Assembly (NCBI GenBank): GCA_022827345.1
Contig: JAJDTB010000006.1
Location: forward strand, 30,720 to 94,719
Direction: 5' to 3'
From: Gemmatimonadota bacterium
GTDB taxonomy: Bacteria; Gemmatimonadota; Gemmatimonadetes; Longimicrobiales; Gaopeijiaceae
DNA: 64,000 nt
This document shows, piece by piece, positions 33,056-41,021 of the stretch. The notes beneath the pieces were generated by a model. The model had not been told where the DNA came from and did not search any database. It saw nothing but the letters and a program-made list of their open reading frames with translations. Numbering within the stretch: position 1 is the stretch's first letter; every line of letters begins with the position of its first letter. The translations under genes and the position numbers were made by a program.

Positions 33056-33898
33056 ATGGATGTGCCCTGGCGAACTACGCCCGGTCTGGTCCGCTCACAA
33101 GCCGACCTTCTGTGGAAAGTGCACTTCAGGGGAAGCTCTCGCTATCTGATCCTGCCGATCGAATTCCAATCCGAAGACGACCGGTACATGTCCGTGCGGA
33201 TGCTCTACTACGTCGCGATCGCCTGTCACGGGCTCGCCGGGCTCGACGCCCGCCGGCGCCAACTCGCGCCTGGCGAAATGCTACCCCCGATGCTGGCAAT
33301 CACGATCTACAACGGACGCAAGCGCTGGCGGGCGCCGACCGATGTGTTTGACCTGATCGAGCCCGTGCGCGGCTGGCTTGCGCGATTCCAGCCGCGTTTG
33401 CAAAGCAAGGTGCTTGACCTGAGGGCCGTGGCGGGCCAACCTCCACCAGAGCCGAACGTGGTGTCGTGGATCGCGAGCATGGAGTACGACCCGTCGGCTG
33501 TCAACGTCTCGCGGGTGGTTGAGAAGCTGCGCGAGGAATACCCGGGAACACAGCACGTGAGGCTGCGCGAGGCGTTTCGGGAGTGGATTCTGGGAGCAGC
33601 GGAATCGTGGGGGATCGAGACCGAGGTGCTGGAGAGAGTCAAGTCACTGAAGGAGGCGACGATGATCTATGCAGGGGTCGAGGAGCAGAAGGAGCGGGCA
33701 CATAGGGAGGGACGTACCGAGGGGAGCGCGACCGTCGTCTGCCGTCAGGCTGGTCTGAAGTTCGGACCCCAGGTTGCCGAGCAATTGTCCAGATTGCTTG
33801 AAGGGCTGTCCGATCCGGAACGCATTGCGCGGATCGGTGACCGGATCATTGAGTGCGAGACGGGGGCGGAGTTTCTGGCCCGCGCCAGGGAGATGTGA
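33056..33898 (+). CDS. Rpn/PD-(D/E)xK-family nuclease-like protein, N-terminally short
   Basis: The 280-residue protein has the Rpn-type core: RSQADLLWKVHFRGSSRYLI, then LPIEFQSEDDRYMSVRMLYY, where Asp and the E-x-Q pair replace the usual PD-(D/E)xK residues. A middle region with PPMLAITIYNGRKRWRAPTD follows, and a C-terminal charged helix (EEQKERAHREGRTEGSATVV) links to a DUF4351-like tail. Rpn proteins promote recombination and are calcium-dependent DNases in Escherichia coli. Family members normally have about 50 more residues before the D-L-x-W block (a Y/F-rich head). These are missing here, so activity is uncertain. The AT-rich upstream region suggests transfer. Confidence 0.78.
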   Translation: MDVPWRTTPGLVRSQADLLWKVHFRGSSRYLILPIEFQSEDDRYMSVRMLYYVAIACHGLAGLDARRRQLAPGEMLPPMLAITIYNGRKRWRAPTDVFDLIEPVRGWLARFQPRLQSKVLDLRAVAGQPPPEPNVVSWIASMEYDPSAVNVSRVVEKLREEYPGTQHVRLREAFREWILGAAESWGIETEVLERVKSLKEATMIYAGVEEQKERAHREGRTEGSATVVCRQAGLKFGPQVAEQLSRLLEGLSDPERIARIGDRIIECETGAEFLARAREM

Positions 33899-33921
33899 GA
33901 GAGGGAAAGGCCAAGTACCCC

Positions 33922-35700
33922 TCACGCCACCCCCGCCAGGTCCTGCTCCAGCAACTGCCGCCTGAGCAGCGTCGCATACGTCCCGCCCAGCGCTACCAGC
34001 TCCTCATGCTGCCCCCGCTCCACGATCCGCCCCTCGTTCAGCACCAGGATCAGGTCGGCGTCCTTCACCGCGGTCACCCGGTGCGAGATGATGAACGCCG
34101 TGCGCCCGCGCAACTCGTCGCGAAGGCCGCTCAGGATGCGTGACTCGGTGGCCGTATCCACGGCGCTGAGGACGTCGTCGAGGATCAGGATCGGAGGGTC
34201 GATGGCGAGCGCGCGCGCGAGTGTGGCGCGCTGCTTCTGGCCGCCCGAGAGGTTGATGCCGCGCTCGCCCAGGCGGGTGTCGTAGCCGGCGGGGAAGTCG
34301 ACGACCGTGTCGTGGAGGTCGGCGGCGGCCGCCGCGTCCCGGACCCGCTGTATGCGGGCGTCGAGCGGGAGCGACGGCGGCACCCCCAACGCGATGTTGC
34401 GGCCGAGCCGGGCCGAGAAGAGGAAGCTGTCCTGGGGCGCGAACCCCATGCAGGCGCGCACGTCCGCGGGGTCGTAGTCGGGGATGGGAACGCCGTCGAG
34501 CAGCACCGCGCCGCCGGTGGGGTCGTAGATGCGCCCGATCAGCGACACCAGGGTACTCTTGCCGGAGGCGGTCGGTCCCACGATCGCCACCGTCCGACCG
34601 GGCTCGACCGTGAACGACACGCCCTCGAGCACGAGCCGCTCCGTGTCCGGGTAGCGGAACGATACGTCCCGGAATTCGATCGTCGGCGTGCCGGACGGCG
34701 CGGGATGGGGCTGCGCCGGCGCCCCTACCCGGGGCCGCACCGCGAAGATCCGATTCAGCCGCCCCATCGAGGCCGCGCCGCGCTGGAAGAGGTTCACCAC
34801 CCACCCGAGCGCGATCATCGGCCACGCGAGGAGCGCGAGGTAGAACGAGAACGCCACGAAGTCACCCACGCCGATCGTCCCCCCCATCACCAGGCCGCCG
34901 CCGTACCAGAGCACCACGACCATCCCCGCCCCCGTCAGCAGTCCCATGATCGGATGGAAGGCCCCCGACGCGTACGCCAGGTGCATGTTGCGCTTCAGGT
35001 AATCGCGGTTGAGCGCGTCGAATTCGCGCGCTTGGGCGCCCTCCTGCCCGTACGCCCGCACGATCCGCACCCCGGTCAGGTTCTCCTGCACCATCGTCGA
35101 CAGCGCGGCGAACTGCTCCTGGATCCGCTCGAAGCGGTCGTGGATGGTCTTGCCGAACCACGCCACGATCGGTGGCAGGAGCACCAGCGGCACCAGCGCC
35201 ACCAGCGTCAGCATCGGGCTGATGTAGATCATCACGCCCAGGCCGAAGACAAAGTTGACCACCGTGTTCGCCGTGTACATCACCGCCGGACCGATCGCCT
35301 GGCGCACCGCCAGTGTGTCGTTGGTGGCCAGGCTCATCAGGTCGCCGGTTCGGTTGGCGCCGTAGAACCCGGCGTCGAGCCGCAGCAGGTGCCGCACGAA
35401 GTCATCCCGCAGGTCCACCTCGATCCGCCGGCTCAGCCCGTTGAGGATCTCGCGCATCCCGTAGCGCGTCGCGCCCCCCAGCGCCGCCGCCGCCACGATC
35501 AGCAGCGCATAGGTGATCACCGTGCGCCGGATCACCTCCGGATCGGCCGCCCCGGTCGCGGTCAGCGCATCGATCGGCAGCTTGATGAGGTAGGGTTGAA
35601 CGAGCGTGAACACATTCGCGAGTACGACCAGGACCATCCCCCAGAACATCGCCGTCCGGTACGGTCGGAAGTAGGGCAGGATGGTCTTGAGTTCGCGCAT
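33922..35700 (-). CDS. ABC exporter (permease fused to ATPase), with Asp at the catalytic Glu position
   Basis: From ATG 35700 the protein is 592 residues, the normal size of an MsbA/BmrA-type half transporter. Six membrane segments are followed by the nucleotide-binding domain: Walker A GPTASGKST, FAPQDSFLFSARLGRNIALG (Q-loop), LSGGQKQRATLARALA (signature), ILILDDVLSAVDTATES (Walker B) and IISHRVTA (switch His). The catalytic base after Walker B is Asp, not Glu. This occurs in the degenerate half of heterodimeric exporters. A partner gene is not adjacent, so it may act as a homodimer or pair with a subunit elsewhere. Cargo (lipid, drug or peptide) is unknown. Confidence 0.9.
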   Translation of the reverse strand: MRELKTILPYFRPYRTAMFWGMVLVVLANVFTLVQPYLIKLPIDALTATGAADPEVIRRTVITYALLIVAAAALGGATRYGMREILNGLSRRIEVDLRDDFVRHLLRLDAGFYGANRTGDLMSLATNDTLAVRQAIGPAVMYTANTVVNFVFGLGVMIYISPMLTLVALVPLVLLPPIVAWFGKTIHDRFERIQEQFAALSTMVQENLTGVRIVRAYGQEGAQAREFDALNRDYLKRNMHLAYASGAFHPIMGLLTGAGMVVVLWYGGGLVMGGTIGVGDFVAFSFYLALLAWPMIALGWVVNLFQRGAASMGRLNRIFAVRPRVGAPAQPHPAPSGTPTIEFRDVSFRYPDTERLVLEGVSFTVEPGRTVAIVGPTASGKSTLVSLIGRIYDPTGGAVLLDGVPIPDYDPADVRACMGFAPQDSFLFSARLGRNIALGVPPSLPLDARIQRVRDAAAAADLHDTVVDFPAGYDTRLGERGINLSGGQKQRATLARALAIDPPILILDDVLSAVDTATESRILSGLRDELRGRTAFIISHRVTAVKDADLILVLNEGRIVERGQHEELVALGGTYATLLRRQLLEQDLAGVA

Positions 35701-35777
35701 CGGTGTCGTGGGGCGTTTGCGGCTCGGTCGCGGGCGGGGCGCCCGGTCCTCACCACCGCGCGCGTCGTATATTAACG

Positions 35778-35891
35778 ATGGCCGCGCCCGGCGGCCCAAA
35801 ACGGGCGGGCCAACCGGCGGGCGGGCCCGGCGGGTCCAAGGACGCCGAACCCCGCACGCCCCCTGAATGGAGCGAGGATGACGAGGACTGA
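35778..35891 (+). CDS. small ORF (37 codons), possible leader peptide
   Basis: ATG 35778 opens a 37-codon frame (Gly/Pro-rich start, acidic end PPEWSEDDED) that stops 12 bases before the lipoprotein start. TATATT (35768-35773) lies four bases before the ATG. It may be a short leader or a spurious frame. Only its position and the upstream AT element support it. Confidence 0.25.
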   Translation: MAAPGGPKRAGQPAGGPGGSKDAEPRTPPEWSEDDED

Positions 35892-35903
35892 AAGGACCGC
35901 GCG

Positions 35904-36722
35904 TTGAACCGGATGACGGTGCTTCTGGCGCTGACGGCCCTCGCCGCGTGCGGGCAGGGCGCCGACACCGGTGCCGGAGACGCGGCCGCGGCCGCGGACG
36001 AGGTCGCGTCGGAGGTCGAAGCCGCTTCGCAGCCGGGCGACACGTCCGCCGCGCCCCCGCGCCCCGACGTGGATGACCCCGACATCGTGCCGGAGCCGGC
36101 CGGAGCCGACGCGGTAGCGGATACCGTTGCGGGCGAAGGCGATGTGGCCGACACCATCGCGCCCGACACCACCCTGAGCCTCGGCCCCCCGCTCAGGATC
36201 CCGGCCGGCACGGAGGTCACCGTCACCTCCGACTTCGACATCTCGACCGACGAATACGATGTAGGCGACGCCGTTATCGCCACCGTCGTCCAGGAGGTCG
36301 TGGGTCAGGACGGGACGGTTCTGATTCCCCCGGGCGTCAAGCTCCTTGGCCGGGTGGAGGCCGCGACCGGATCGGGCGGCGTGGGCGAGCTGCCGGTCCT
36401 GGAGCTGTCGTTCGAGACGCTGTCGGCCTGGAGCTTCGAGCGGCCCATCGAGACCCTGGTCACGCATACCCCGGTGACGATCGATCCGGAATCCGACCGC
36501 ACGCGCCGCCAGGCGCAGGGGCGCGACGCGATGACCGTGCTCCCGGGCCGTATCACCGCCGGCTCGATCATCATGCTGCAGCTGCGCGAGCCGGTGTTCG
36601 TCCCGCGGGACGCGCCGATGTGGCTGCTGGGAGATTCGCTTGGGGTGGAGGGGGTGCGGGACAGCCTGATGCGGCTGGATACGGTGGCGCGGGTGGATAC
36701 GATGCCGGGCCCGGGCCATTAG
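35904..36722 (+). CDS. lipoprotein with beta-rich domain
   Basis: TTG 35904 has AAAGGA seven bases upstream and is preferred over ATG 35913. The 272-residue product has a lipoprotein signal ending LALTALAAC. A low-complexity, Asp/Ala/Pro-rich linker of about 75 residues follows. A compact beta domain comes next: PLRIPAGTEVTVTSDFDIST, DVGDAVIATVVQEVVGQDGT, VLIPPGVKLLGRVEAATG, DAMTVLPGRITAGSIIMLQL. The 'P-x-G-T-x-V' then 'I-P-x-G-x-x-L-x-G-x-V' pattern recalls VirB10/TrbI and other envelope beta-barrel domains, but no conjugation genes are nearby. The function is unknown. Confidence 0.65.
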   Translation: MNRMTVLLALTALAACGQGADTGAGDAAAAADEVASEVEAASQPGDTSAAPPRPDVDDPDIVPEPAGADAVADTVAGEGDVADTIAPDTTLSLGPPLRIPAGTEVTVTSDFDISTDEYDVGDAVIATVVQEVVGQDGTVLIPPGVKLLGRVEAATGSGGVGELPVLELSFETLSAWSFERPIETLVTHTPVTIDPESDRTRRQAQGRDAMTVLPGRITAGSIIMLQLREPVFVPRDAPMWLLGDSLGVEGVRDSLMRLDTVARVDTMPGPGH

Positions 36723-36812
36723 CGCACCAGCTCCGGAGCAGCATTAGCGTTTCCGCAATCTACACCGGAACCTCTACCTTGAAGGCGATACCGTTTTGTG
36801 GTACCGTCTTCG

Positions 36813-37067
36813 ATGAAACGCAAGCACCGCAAGACCCTTGAGGCGATTTTTCGCCACCCGGTCAGCGGCAACATACCGTGGCGGAAGATCGAGGCGTTGT
36901 TCGTTGAACTGGGAGCAGAGATCAGCTAACGGAAGGGTTCGCGTGTTGGAGTGAGGTTGTTCGGCGATCGGAGGGTGTTTCACCGCCCCCACCCGTCGCC
37001 GCAAACCGACGTCGGTGCGGTCGCCAGCGTCCGGGAATGGCTGCGCCGGAATGGAGTGGAACCATGA
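36813..37067 (+). pseudogene. hicA: hicA toxin with in-frame nonsense codon
   Basis: One frame of 84 codons runs from ATG 36813 to TGA 37065-37067, with a TAA at 36927-36929 (codon 39). Before it: KHRKTLEAIFRHPVSGNIPW, RKIEALFVELGAEIS. After it: RKGSRVGVRLFGDRRVFHRP, then HPSPQTDVGAVASVREWLRR and NGVEP. Together these form a full HicA toxin of the type that is followed by a longer HicB. The stop lies between GAEIS and RKGSRV, exactly where homologues have one residue. A single G-to-T change of GAA would explain it. A possible operator (GATACC with GGTACC) lies in the region before the ATG. Confidence 0.84.
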
Positions 37068-37396
37068 GAAACACCATGGAGATCGACGGCTACAAGGCCG
37101 TGATTCAATTCGACCCCGACATCGATATGTTCCGGGGCGAATTCATAGGTTTGAACGGCGGAGCAGACTTTTACGCCCGCGACGTTGCGGGCCTCAAGGA
37201 GGAAGGGGCGGCATCGCTCATGGTTTTCCTTGAGATGTGCGAAGAGGATGGCGTCGAGCCACGGCGTTCCTACTCCGGGAAGCTTCACTTGCGTATCTCG
37301 CCGGAACTTCACGCCACTGCGGCCGCCGCCGCTGCAGCCGAGGGAAAAAGCCTTAACCAGTGGATTGCCGACACGCTCGGGGCGACGCTTCTGTAA
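37064..37396 (+). CDS. hicB: HicB-family antitoxin with C-terminal DNA-binding arm
   Basis: From ATG 37064 the protein is 110 residues. The N-terminal HicB fold (MEIDGYKAVIQFDPDIDMFR, then GEFIGLNGGADFYARDVAGL) is followed by SGKLHLRISPELHATAAAAA and AEGKSLNQWIADTLGAT. The latter is a ribbon-helix-helix arm that should bind its own operator. It normally neutralises HicA, an mRNA interferase. The start overlaps the hicA stop by ATGA, which shows the two were an operon. The toxin is interrupted, while the antitoxin frame is intact. Its present use may be repression of other promoters or a relic. Confidence 0.87.
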   Translation: MRNTMEIDGYKAVIQFDPDIDMFRGEFIGLNGGADFYARDVAGLKEEGAASLMVFLEMCEEDGVEPRRSYSGKLHLRISPELHATAAAAAAAEGKSLNQWIADTLGATLL

Positions 37397-37417
37397 GCGC
37401 CGCAGCGTGAGCGTTGC

Positions 37418-37447
37418 ACAATACTAAACAAAATAGTTAAGTATTGT
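37418..37447. repeat. inverted repeat behind hicB, site D
   Basis: ACAATACT (37418-37425) and AGTATTGT (37440-37447) are perfect inverted 8-bp arms around a 14-bp AT-rich loop. The element lies between convergent genes hicB and the small protein at 37480. No T-run follows on the plus strand, so a terminator is possible but not proven. Confidence 0.5.
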
Positions 37448-37479
37448 AAATCGCTGAAGTCAGAGAAGTCCGGTTGCTG

Positions 37480-38187
37480 TCATTGTGGCCCCTGGCCCGG
37501 CAGCCCGTAGCTGACCAGAACGCGTGTGCCGTCCGCGGCTTCGGCCTCGCCCTCCGTTTCCGCCGCCTGGATCCTGGCCTCCACGGCGTCGCCCCGCAGG
37601 ATCGCACGGATCTGGCCGCTCGCGCGGTCGATGACGATGGCCATCGGCCGGCGGGTGTCGCGGTCCAGGGTGATCGTGCCTTCGGGTCCGCGCAGAACGA
37701 TCCGGTCCAGCGTGCCGCGCCACTCCTCCCGGAACGGGGCCATGAAGAGGAAGCCGCCGCCGCCATCGGAGATCTCGTCCATGGCGAAGTCGAGGGCCAG
37801 CAGCGTGGCCCCGCCGTCGCCGACTACCTCGAGGCGGTAGGGGCCGGCCGACGAGGGCAGTTTCTCGGGCACATCCATCACGAAGGCGGGGTCGAGGCGG
37901 AGCTGGCCGCCGGGAGTGACGCCGCCCCAGAGCATGAGCGTCCGGGACTGGGGGGCGTCGGTCGCCGGAGGAGCCGGAGGAGCCGCGGGAGCGTGCGCGC
38001 ACGCGGTGGCAGCCGCGATCGCTCCGGTCGCAATGGTCCCCGCCGCTGCGGTTGCGACGGTCGCGGCCGCGAGGACAGCGAAGGGCACGGGCGTGCGGCG
38101 TGAGCCGCAGCCCAGGCGGAAGCCGTGCCCAGGGAGCTGCCGGCGCGCCGCCAACCCCCTGCCCCCGCCGCGCCGACCCTTCTCCAC
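37480..38187 (-). CDS. hypothetical secreted/exported protein, possible orphan C-terminal domain
   Basis: The 235-residue protein starts four bases after the ggt stop and so belongs to its transcript. The first 65 residues are basic and then Ala/Thr-rich (FAVLAAATVATAAAGTIATG), possibly a membrane or signal segment. The remainder (MLWGGVTPGGQLRLDPAFVM, LEVVGDGGATLLALDFAMDE, FLFMAPFREEWRGTLDRIVL, MAIVIDRASGQIRAILRGDA) resembles the terminal domain seen on large secreted proteases of related bacteria. That likeness is from memory and unproven. No catalytic site is present. It could be a fragment of a larger ancestral gene. Confidence 0.5.
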   Translation of the reverse strand: MEKGRRGGGRGLAARRQLPGHGFRLGCGSRRTPVPFAVLAAATVATAAAGTIATGAIAAATACAHAPAAPPAPPATDAPQSRTLMLWGGVTPGGQLRLDPAFVMDVPEKLPSSAGPYRLEVVGDGGATLLALDFAMDEISDGGGGFLFMAPFREEWRGTLDRIVLRGPEGTITLDRDTRRPMAIVIDRASGQIRAILRGDAVEARIQAAETEGEAEAADGTRVLVSYGLPGQGPQ

Positions 38188-38190
38188 CCC

Positions 38191-40029
38191 CTATCTCCCT
38201 ACCGTCAGCCCGCCGCGGCGCGGATCGGACCAGCCGGTAAAGGAGCCGTCGGGCATCACCATGATCATCTGCACGTCGCCGGACATGCCGCCGGTGAAGT
38301 AGGCATCGGGCGGGCCGGGGTCGCGCTCGCGGACGGTGTGGCCGAGGGCTTCGAGGGCGTCGACGGTGGCGGCGGGCAGCCCCTGGTGCTCGTAGAAGAC
38401 GAGGTCGGGGAGGTGCTGGTGGTGGACCCGGGGGGCGTGGACGGCCTGGACGACGTTCATGCCGTGGTCGACGACGTTCATGATCGACTGGAGCACGGTG
38501 GTGATGATCGTGGAGCCACCGGGGGTGCCGGTGAGGAGGAAGAGGTTGCCGTCGGGGTCCTCGACGATGGTGGGGCTCATGGCGGAGAGCATGCGCTTTT
38601 CCGGGCCGACGGCGTTGCGCGCGCCCTGGACGAGGCCGAACTGGTTCGGGGTGCCCGGCTTGGCGGTGAAGTCGTCCATCGTGTTGTTGAGGAAGAACCC
38701 CGCGCCGTCGACGACGACCTTGCCGCCGTACCAGGAGTTCACGCTGGTGGTGACCGCGACAGCGTTGCCCGCGCCGTCGACGACCGAGTAGTGGGTGGTG
38801 TGGCTCTCGTCCAGGAATGCCTCGATGCCGGGGTTGACCTCTGTGGAGGGGGTGGCGCGGTCGAGGGAGATCGTGGCGGCACGGGCGTCGGCGTAGGTCT
38901 CGGAGAGGAATTCGCCTGCGGGGAGCTCCACGAAGTCGGGGTCGGCGAGGTACTCGTTGCGGTCGGCGTAGGCGCGGCGGAAGGACTCGGCCAGGACGTG
39001 AATGGTCTCGGGGGTGTTCCAGCCGAGTTCGGCCACGTCCCAGCGCTCGACGATGTTGGCGATGGCAGCCATGGTGAGGCCGCCGGAGGACGGGGGCGGC
39101 ATGGAGTGGATGGTGTAGCCGCGGTAGTCGAAGGAGGCGGGGTCGCGCCAGACGGTGGTGTAGCGGTCGAGGTCCTCCAGGGTCATGATGCCGCCGCCGC
39201 GCTCCATCTCGGCCGCGATGAGGGTGGCCGTCTCGCCGCGGTAGAAGTCGTCGGGGCCCTGGTCGCGGAGGCGGGTGAGGACGGCGGCGAGGTCGGGCTG
39301 CGAGAAGGTGTCGCCGATGGCGGGGACGGCGTCGCCGGGCAGGAATACGCGCGCGCTTGCCGGGAAGGCGCGGATGCCGTTCCGGGCGGCCTCGAGGGTG
39401 GAGACGAGGCGCACGGTGACCTCGAAGCCGTTGGCGAGATCGATGGCGGGCTGGACGACGTCGGCCCAGGGGAGGACGCCGAAGCGGGCGTGAGCGTCCC
39501 ACATTCCCGCCACGGAGCCGGGGACGCCGGCGGCGAGGTGGCCGACGGTGGAGCGGTCGGTGACGTTGCCGGCTGAGTCGAGGTACATGTCGGCGGTGGC
39601 GGCGATGGGGGCCTTCTCGCGGTGGTCCTGGGCGTGGACGGTGCCGTCGGCGAGGCGGATCATCATGAAGCCGCCGCCGCCGAGGTTGCCGGCCTCGGGG
39701 TTGACCACGGCGAGGGCGAGGCCGGTGGCGACGGCCGCGTCGACCGCGTTGCCGCCCGCCGCGAGGATGTCGACCCCGACCTGCGAGGCGTAGGCGTCCG
39801 TGGTCGCCACCATGCCTTCGGTGGCCGTGACGGGCTCGGCGCCGGCGGCGAAGTGCCAGGGGGCCGGGAAGGAGCCGCCCGCCTCGGTGAAGGCGCTGGG
39901 GGCACTGTTGGCGCCGGCGGGCTGGGCGGGCGGCTGGCAGGCGGCGAGGGCGAGGAGGAGGAGGGTGGGGATCGTGCCGCGTGGGGGGTGGTTCAGGCCG
40001 TGGGATCGGTACGATGAGGCTGGCGACAT
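38191..40029 (-). CDS. ggt: gamma-glutamyltransferase lipoprotein
   Basis: The enzyme cleaves the gamma-glutamyl bond of glutathione and its conjugates. The preferred ATG at 40029 gives 612 residues with a lipoprotein signal (IPTLLLLALAAC). Family blocks are complete: GGNAVDAAVATGLALAVVNP, GNLGGGGFMMIRLADG, REKAPIAAT, the autocleavage site with the nucleophile Thr in DESHTTHYSVVDGAGNAV, and NNTMDDFTAKPG. SAMSPTIVEDPDG and TPGGSTIITTVLQSIMNVVD follow. It should mature by self-cleavage before the TTH Thr into large and small subunits. It is anchored to the envelope. A GGGAG lies 11 bases upstream. Confidence 0.92.
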   Translation of the reverse strand: MSPASSYRSHGLNHPPRGTIPTLLLLALAACQPPAQPAGANSAPSAFTEAGGSFPAPWHFAAGAEPVTATEGMVATTDAYASQVGVDILAAGGNAVDAAVATGLALAVVNPEAGNLGGGGFMMIRLADGTVHAQDHREKAPIAATADMYLDSAGNVTDRSTVGHLAAGVPGSVAGMWDAHARFGVLPWADVVQPAIDLANGFEVTVRLVSTLEAARNGIRAFPASARVFLPGDAVPAIGDTFSQPDLAAVLTRLRDQGPDDFYRGETATLIAAEMERGGGIMTLEDLDRYTTVWRDPASFDYRGYTIHSMPPPSSGGLTMAAIANIVERWDVAELGWNTPETIHVLAESFRRAYADRNEYLADPDFVELPAGEFLSETYADARAATISLDRATPSTEVNPGIEAFLDESHTTHYSVVDGAGNAVAVTTSVNSWYGGKVVVDGAGFFLNNTMDDFTAKPGTPNQFGLVQGARNAVGPEKRMLSAMSPTIVEDPDGNLFLLTGTPGGSTIITTVLQSIMNVVDHGMNVVQAVHAPRVHHQHLPDLVFYEHQGLPAATVDALEALGHTVRERDPGPPDAYFTGGMSGDVQMIMVMPDGSFTGWSDPRRGGLTVGR

Positions 40030-40112
40030 CTGTTGGTTGACTCCCTGATTGCTCGGAAGCAGATTGGCTTTCCCAAGAGGAGGACACTCTGTCCTGACAC
40101 TGGCGAACAAAG

Positions 40113-41021
40113 ATGCTTGATGACCGGCTGACGGAGCAACGGAATCCTCGCAGCGAAGCGATCGGTCGCGCCTCGTCGCTGGAGATCGTTCGCATCATCA
40201 ACGACGAAGACGCTTTGGTCGCGGCTGCCGTAAGGCGCGAAGAAGAAGCCATCGCACGGGCGGCGGATCTGGCCCTGGCGGCGTTTCGCGAAGGGGGTCG
40301 GCTGATCTACGTCGGGGCTGGCACCTCGGGACGGCTGGGGGTCCTCGACGCCGCCGAGATGCCGCCCACCTACGGTACCGATCCCGCGATGGTACAGGGC
40401 GTGATCGCGGGAGGCTTCGCGGCACTGGTCCGGTCCCAGGAGGGTGCCGAAGACCATCCCGGGGATGGCGCCGCGGCAATGGACGACAAGGGAGTCGGTG
40501 CACGGGACTTCGTCATCGGGATCGCGACTTCGGGCACCACGCCGTTTGTTCACGGAGCGTTGCAACGGGCGCGTGAGCTGGGTGCCCGAACCGGGTTCCT
40601 GCTCTGCACCCGGCCATCGACAACCTTGCGGGAGACACACGACGTGGTGATCGCGCCGCTGACGGGTCCCGAGGTCATCACCGGCTCCACCCGCATGAAA
40701 GCGGGTACCGCGACCAAGCTGGTGCTCAACACCATCACTACGGCCGCGATGATCCGCTTCGGAAAGGTGGACGGCAACCTGATGGTTGACCTGCAGGTCA
40801 CCTGTCAAAAGCTGCAGGATCGGGGCGAGCGTATCCTTATGGCGACCCTAGACATTGGACGCCAGGAAGCCCGGACGTTGCTCGCGGGCGCGCGGGGACA
40901 CGTCAAGACCGCCCTCGTCATGAATCGCCTGGGTATTGACGCGTCCGAGGCACGCGCGGCGCTCGACCGGGTGAATGGCGTCATCAGCGCGTTGGAGACG
41001 GCCGAATCTTGCCTGACTTGA
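40113..41021 (+). CDS. murQ: N-acetylmuramic acid 6-phosphate etherase
   Basis: MurQ splits the lactyl ether of MurNAc-6-P to give GlcNAc-6-P and D-lactate in peptidoglycan recycling. The 302-residue protein has the family's full length: LTEQRNPRSEAIGRASSLEI, GGRLIYVGAGTSGRLGVLDA (SIS phosphosugar loop), EMPPTYGTDPAMVQGVIAGG, FVIGIATSGTTPFV and VITGSTRMKAGTATKLVLNT. The catalytic Glu region and SIS fold are intact. It starts 83 bp from divergent ggt and overlaps the next gene by 13 bp. Confidence 0.93.
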   Translation: MLDDRLTEQRNPRSEAIGRASSLEIVRIINDEDALVAAAVRREEEAIARAADLALAAFREGGRLIYVGAGTSGRLGVLDAAEMPPTYGTDPAMVQGVIAGGFAALVRSQEGAEDHPGDGAAAMDDKGVGARDFVIGIATSGTTPFVHGALQRARELGARTGFLLCTRPSTTLRETHDVVIAPLTGPEVITGSTRMKAGTATKLVLNTITTAAMIRFGKVDGNLMVDLQVTCQKLQDRGERILMATLDIGRQEARTLLAGARGHVKTALVMNRLGIDASEARAALDRVNGVISALETAESCLT

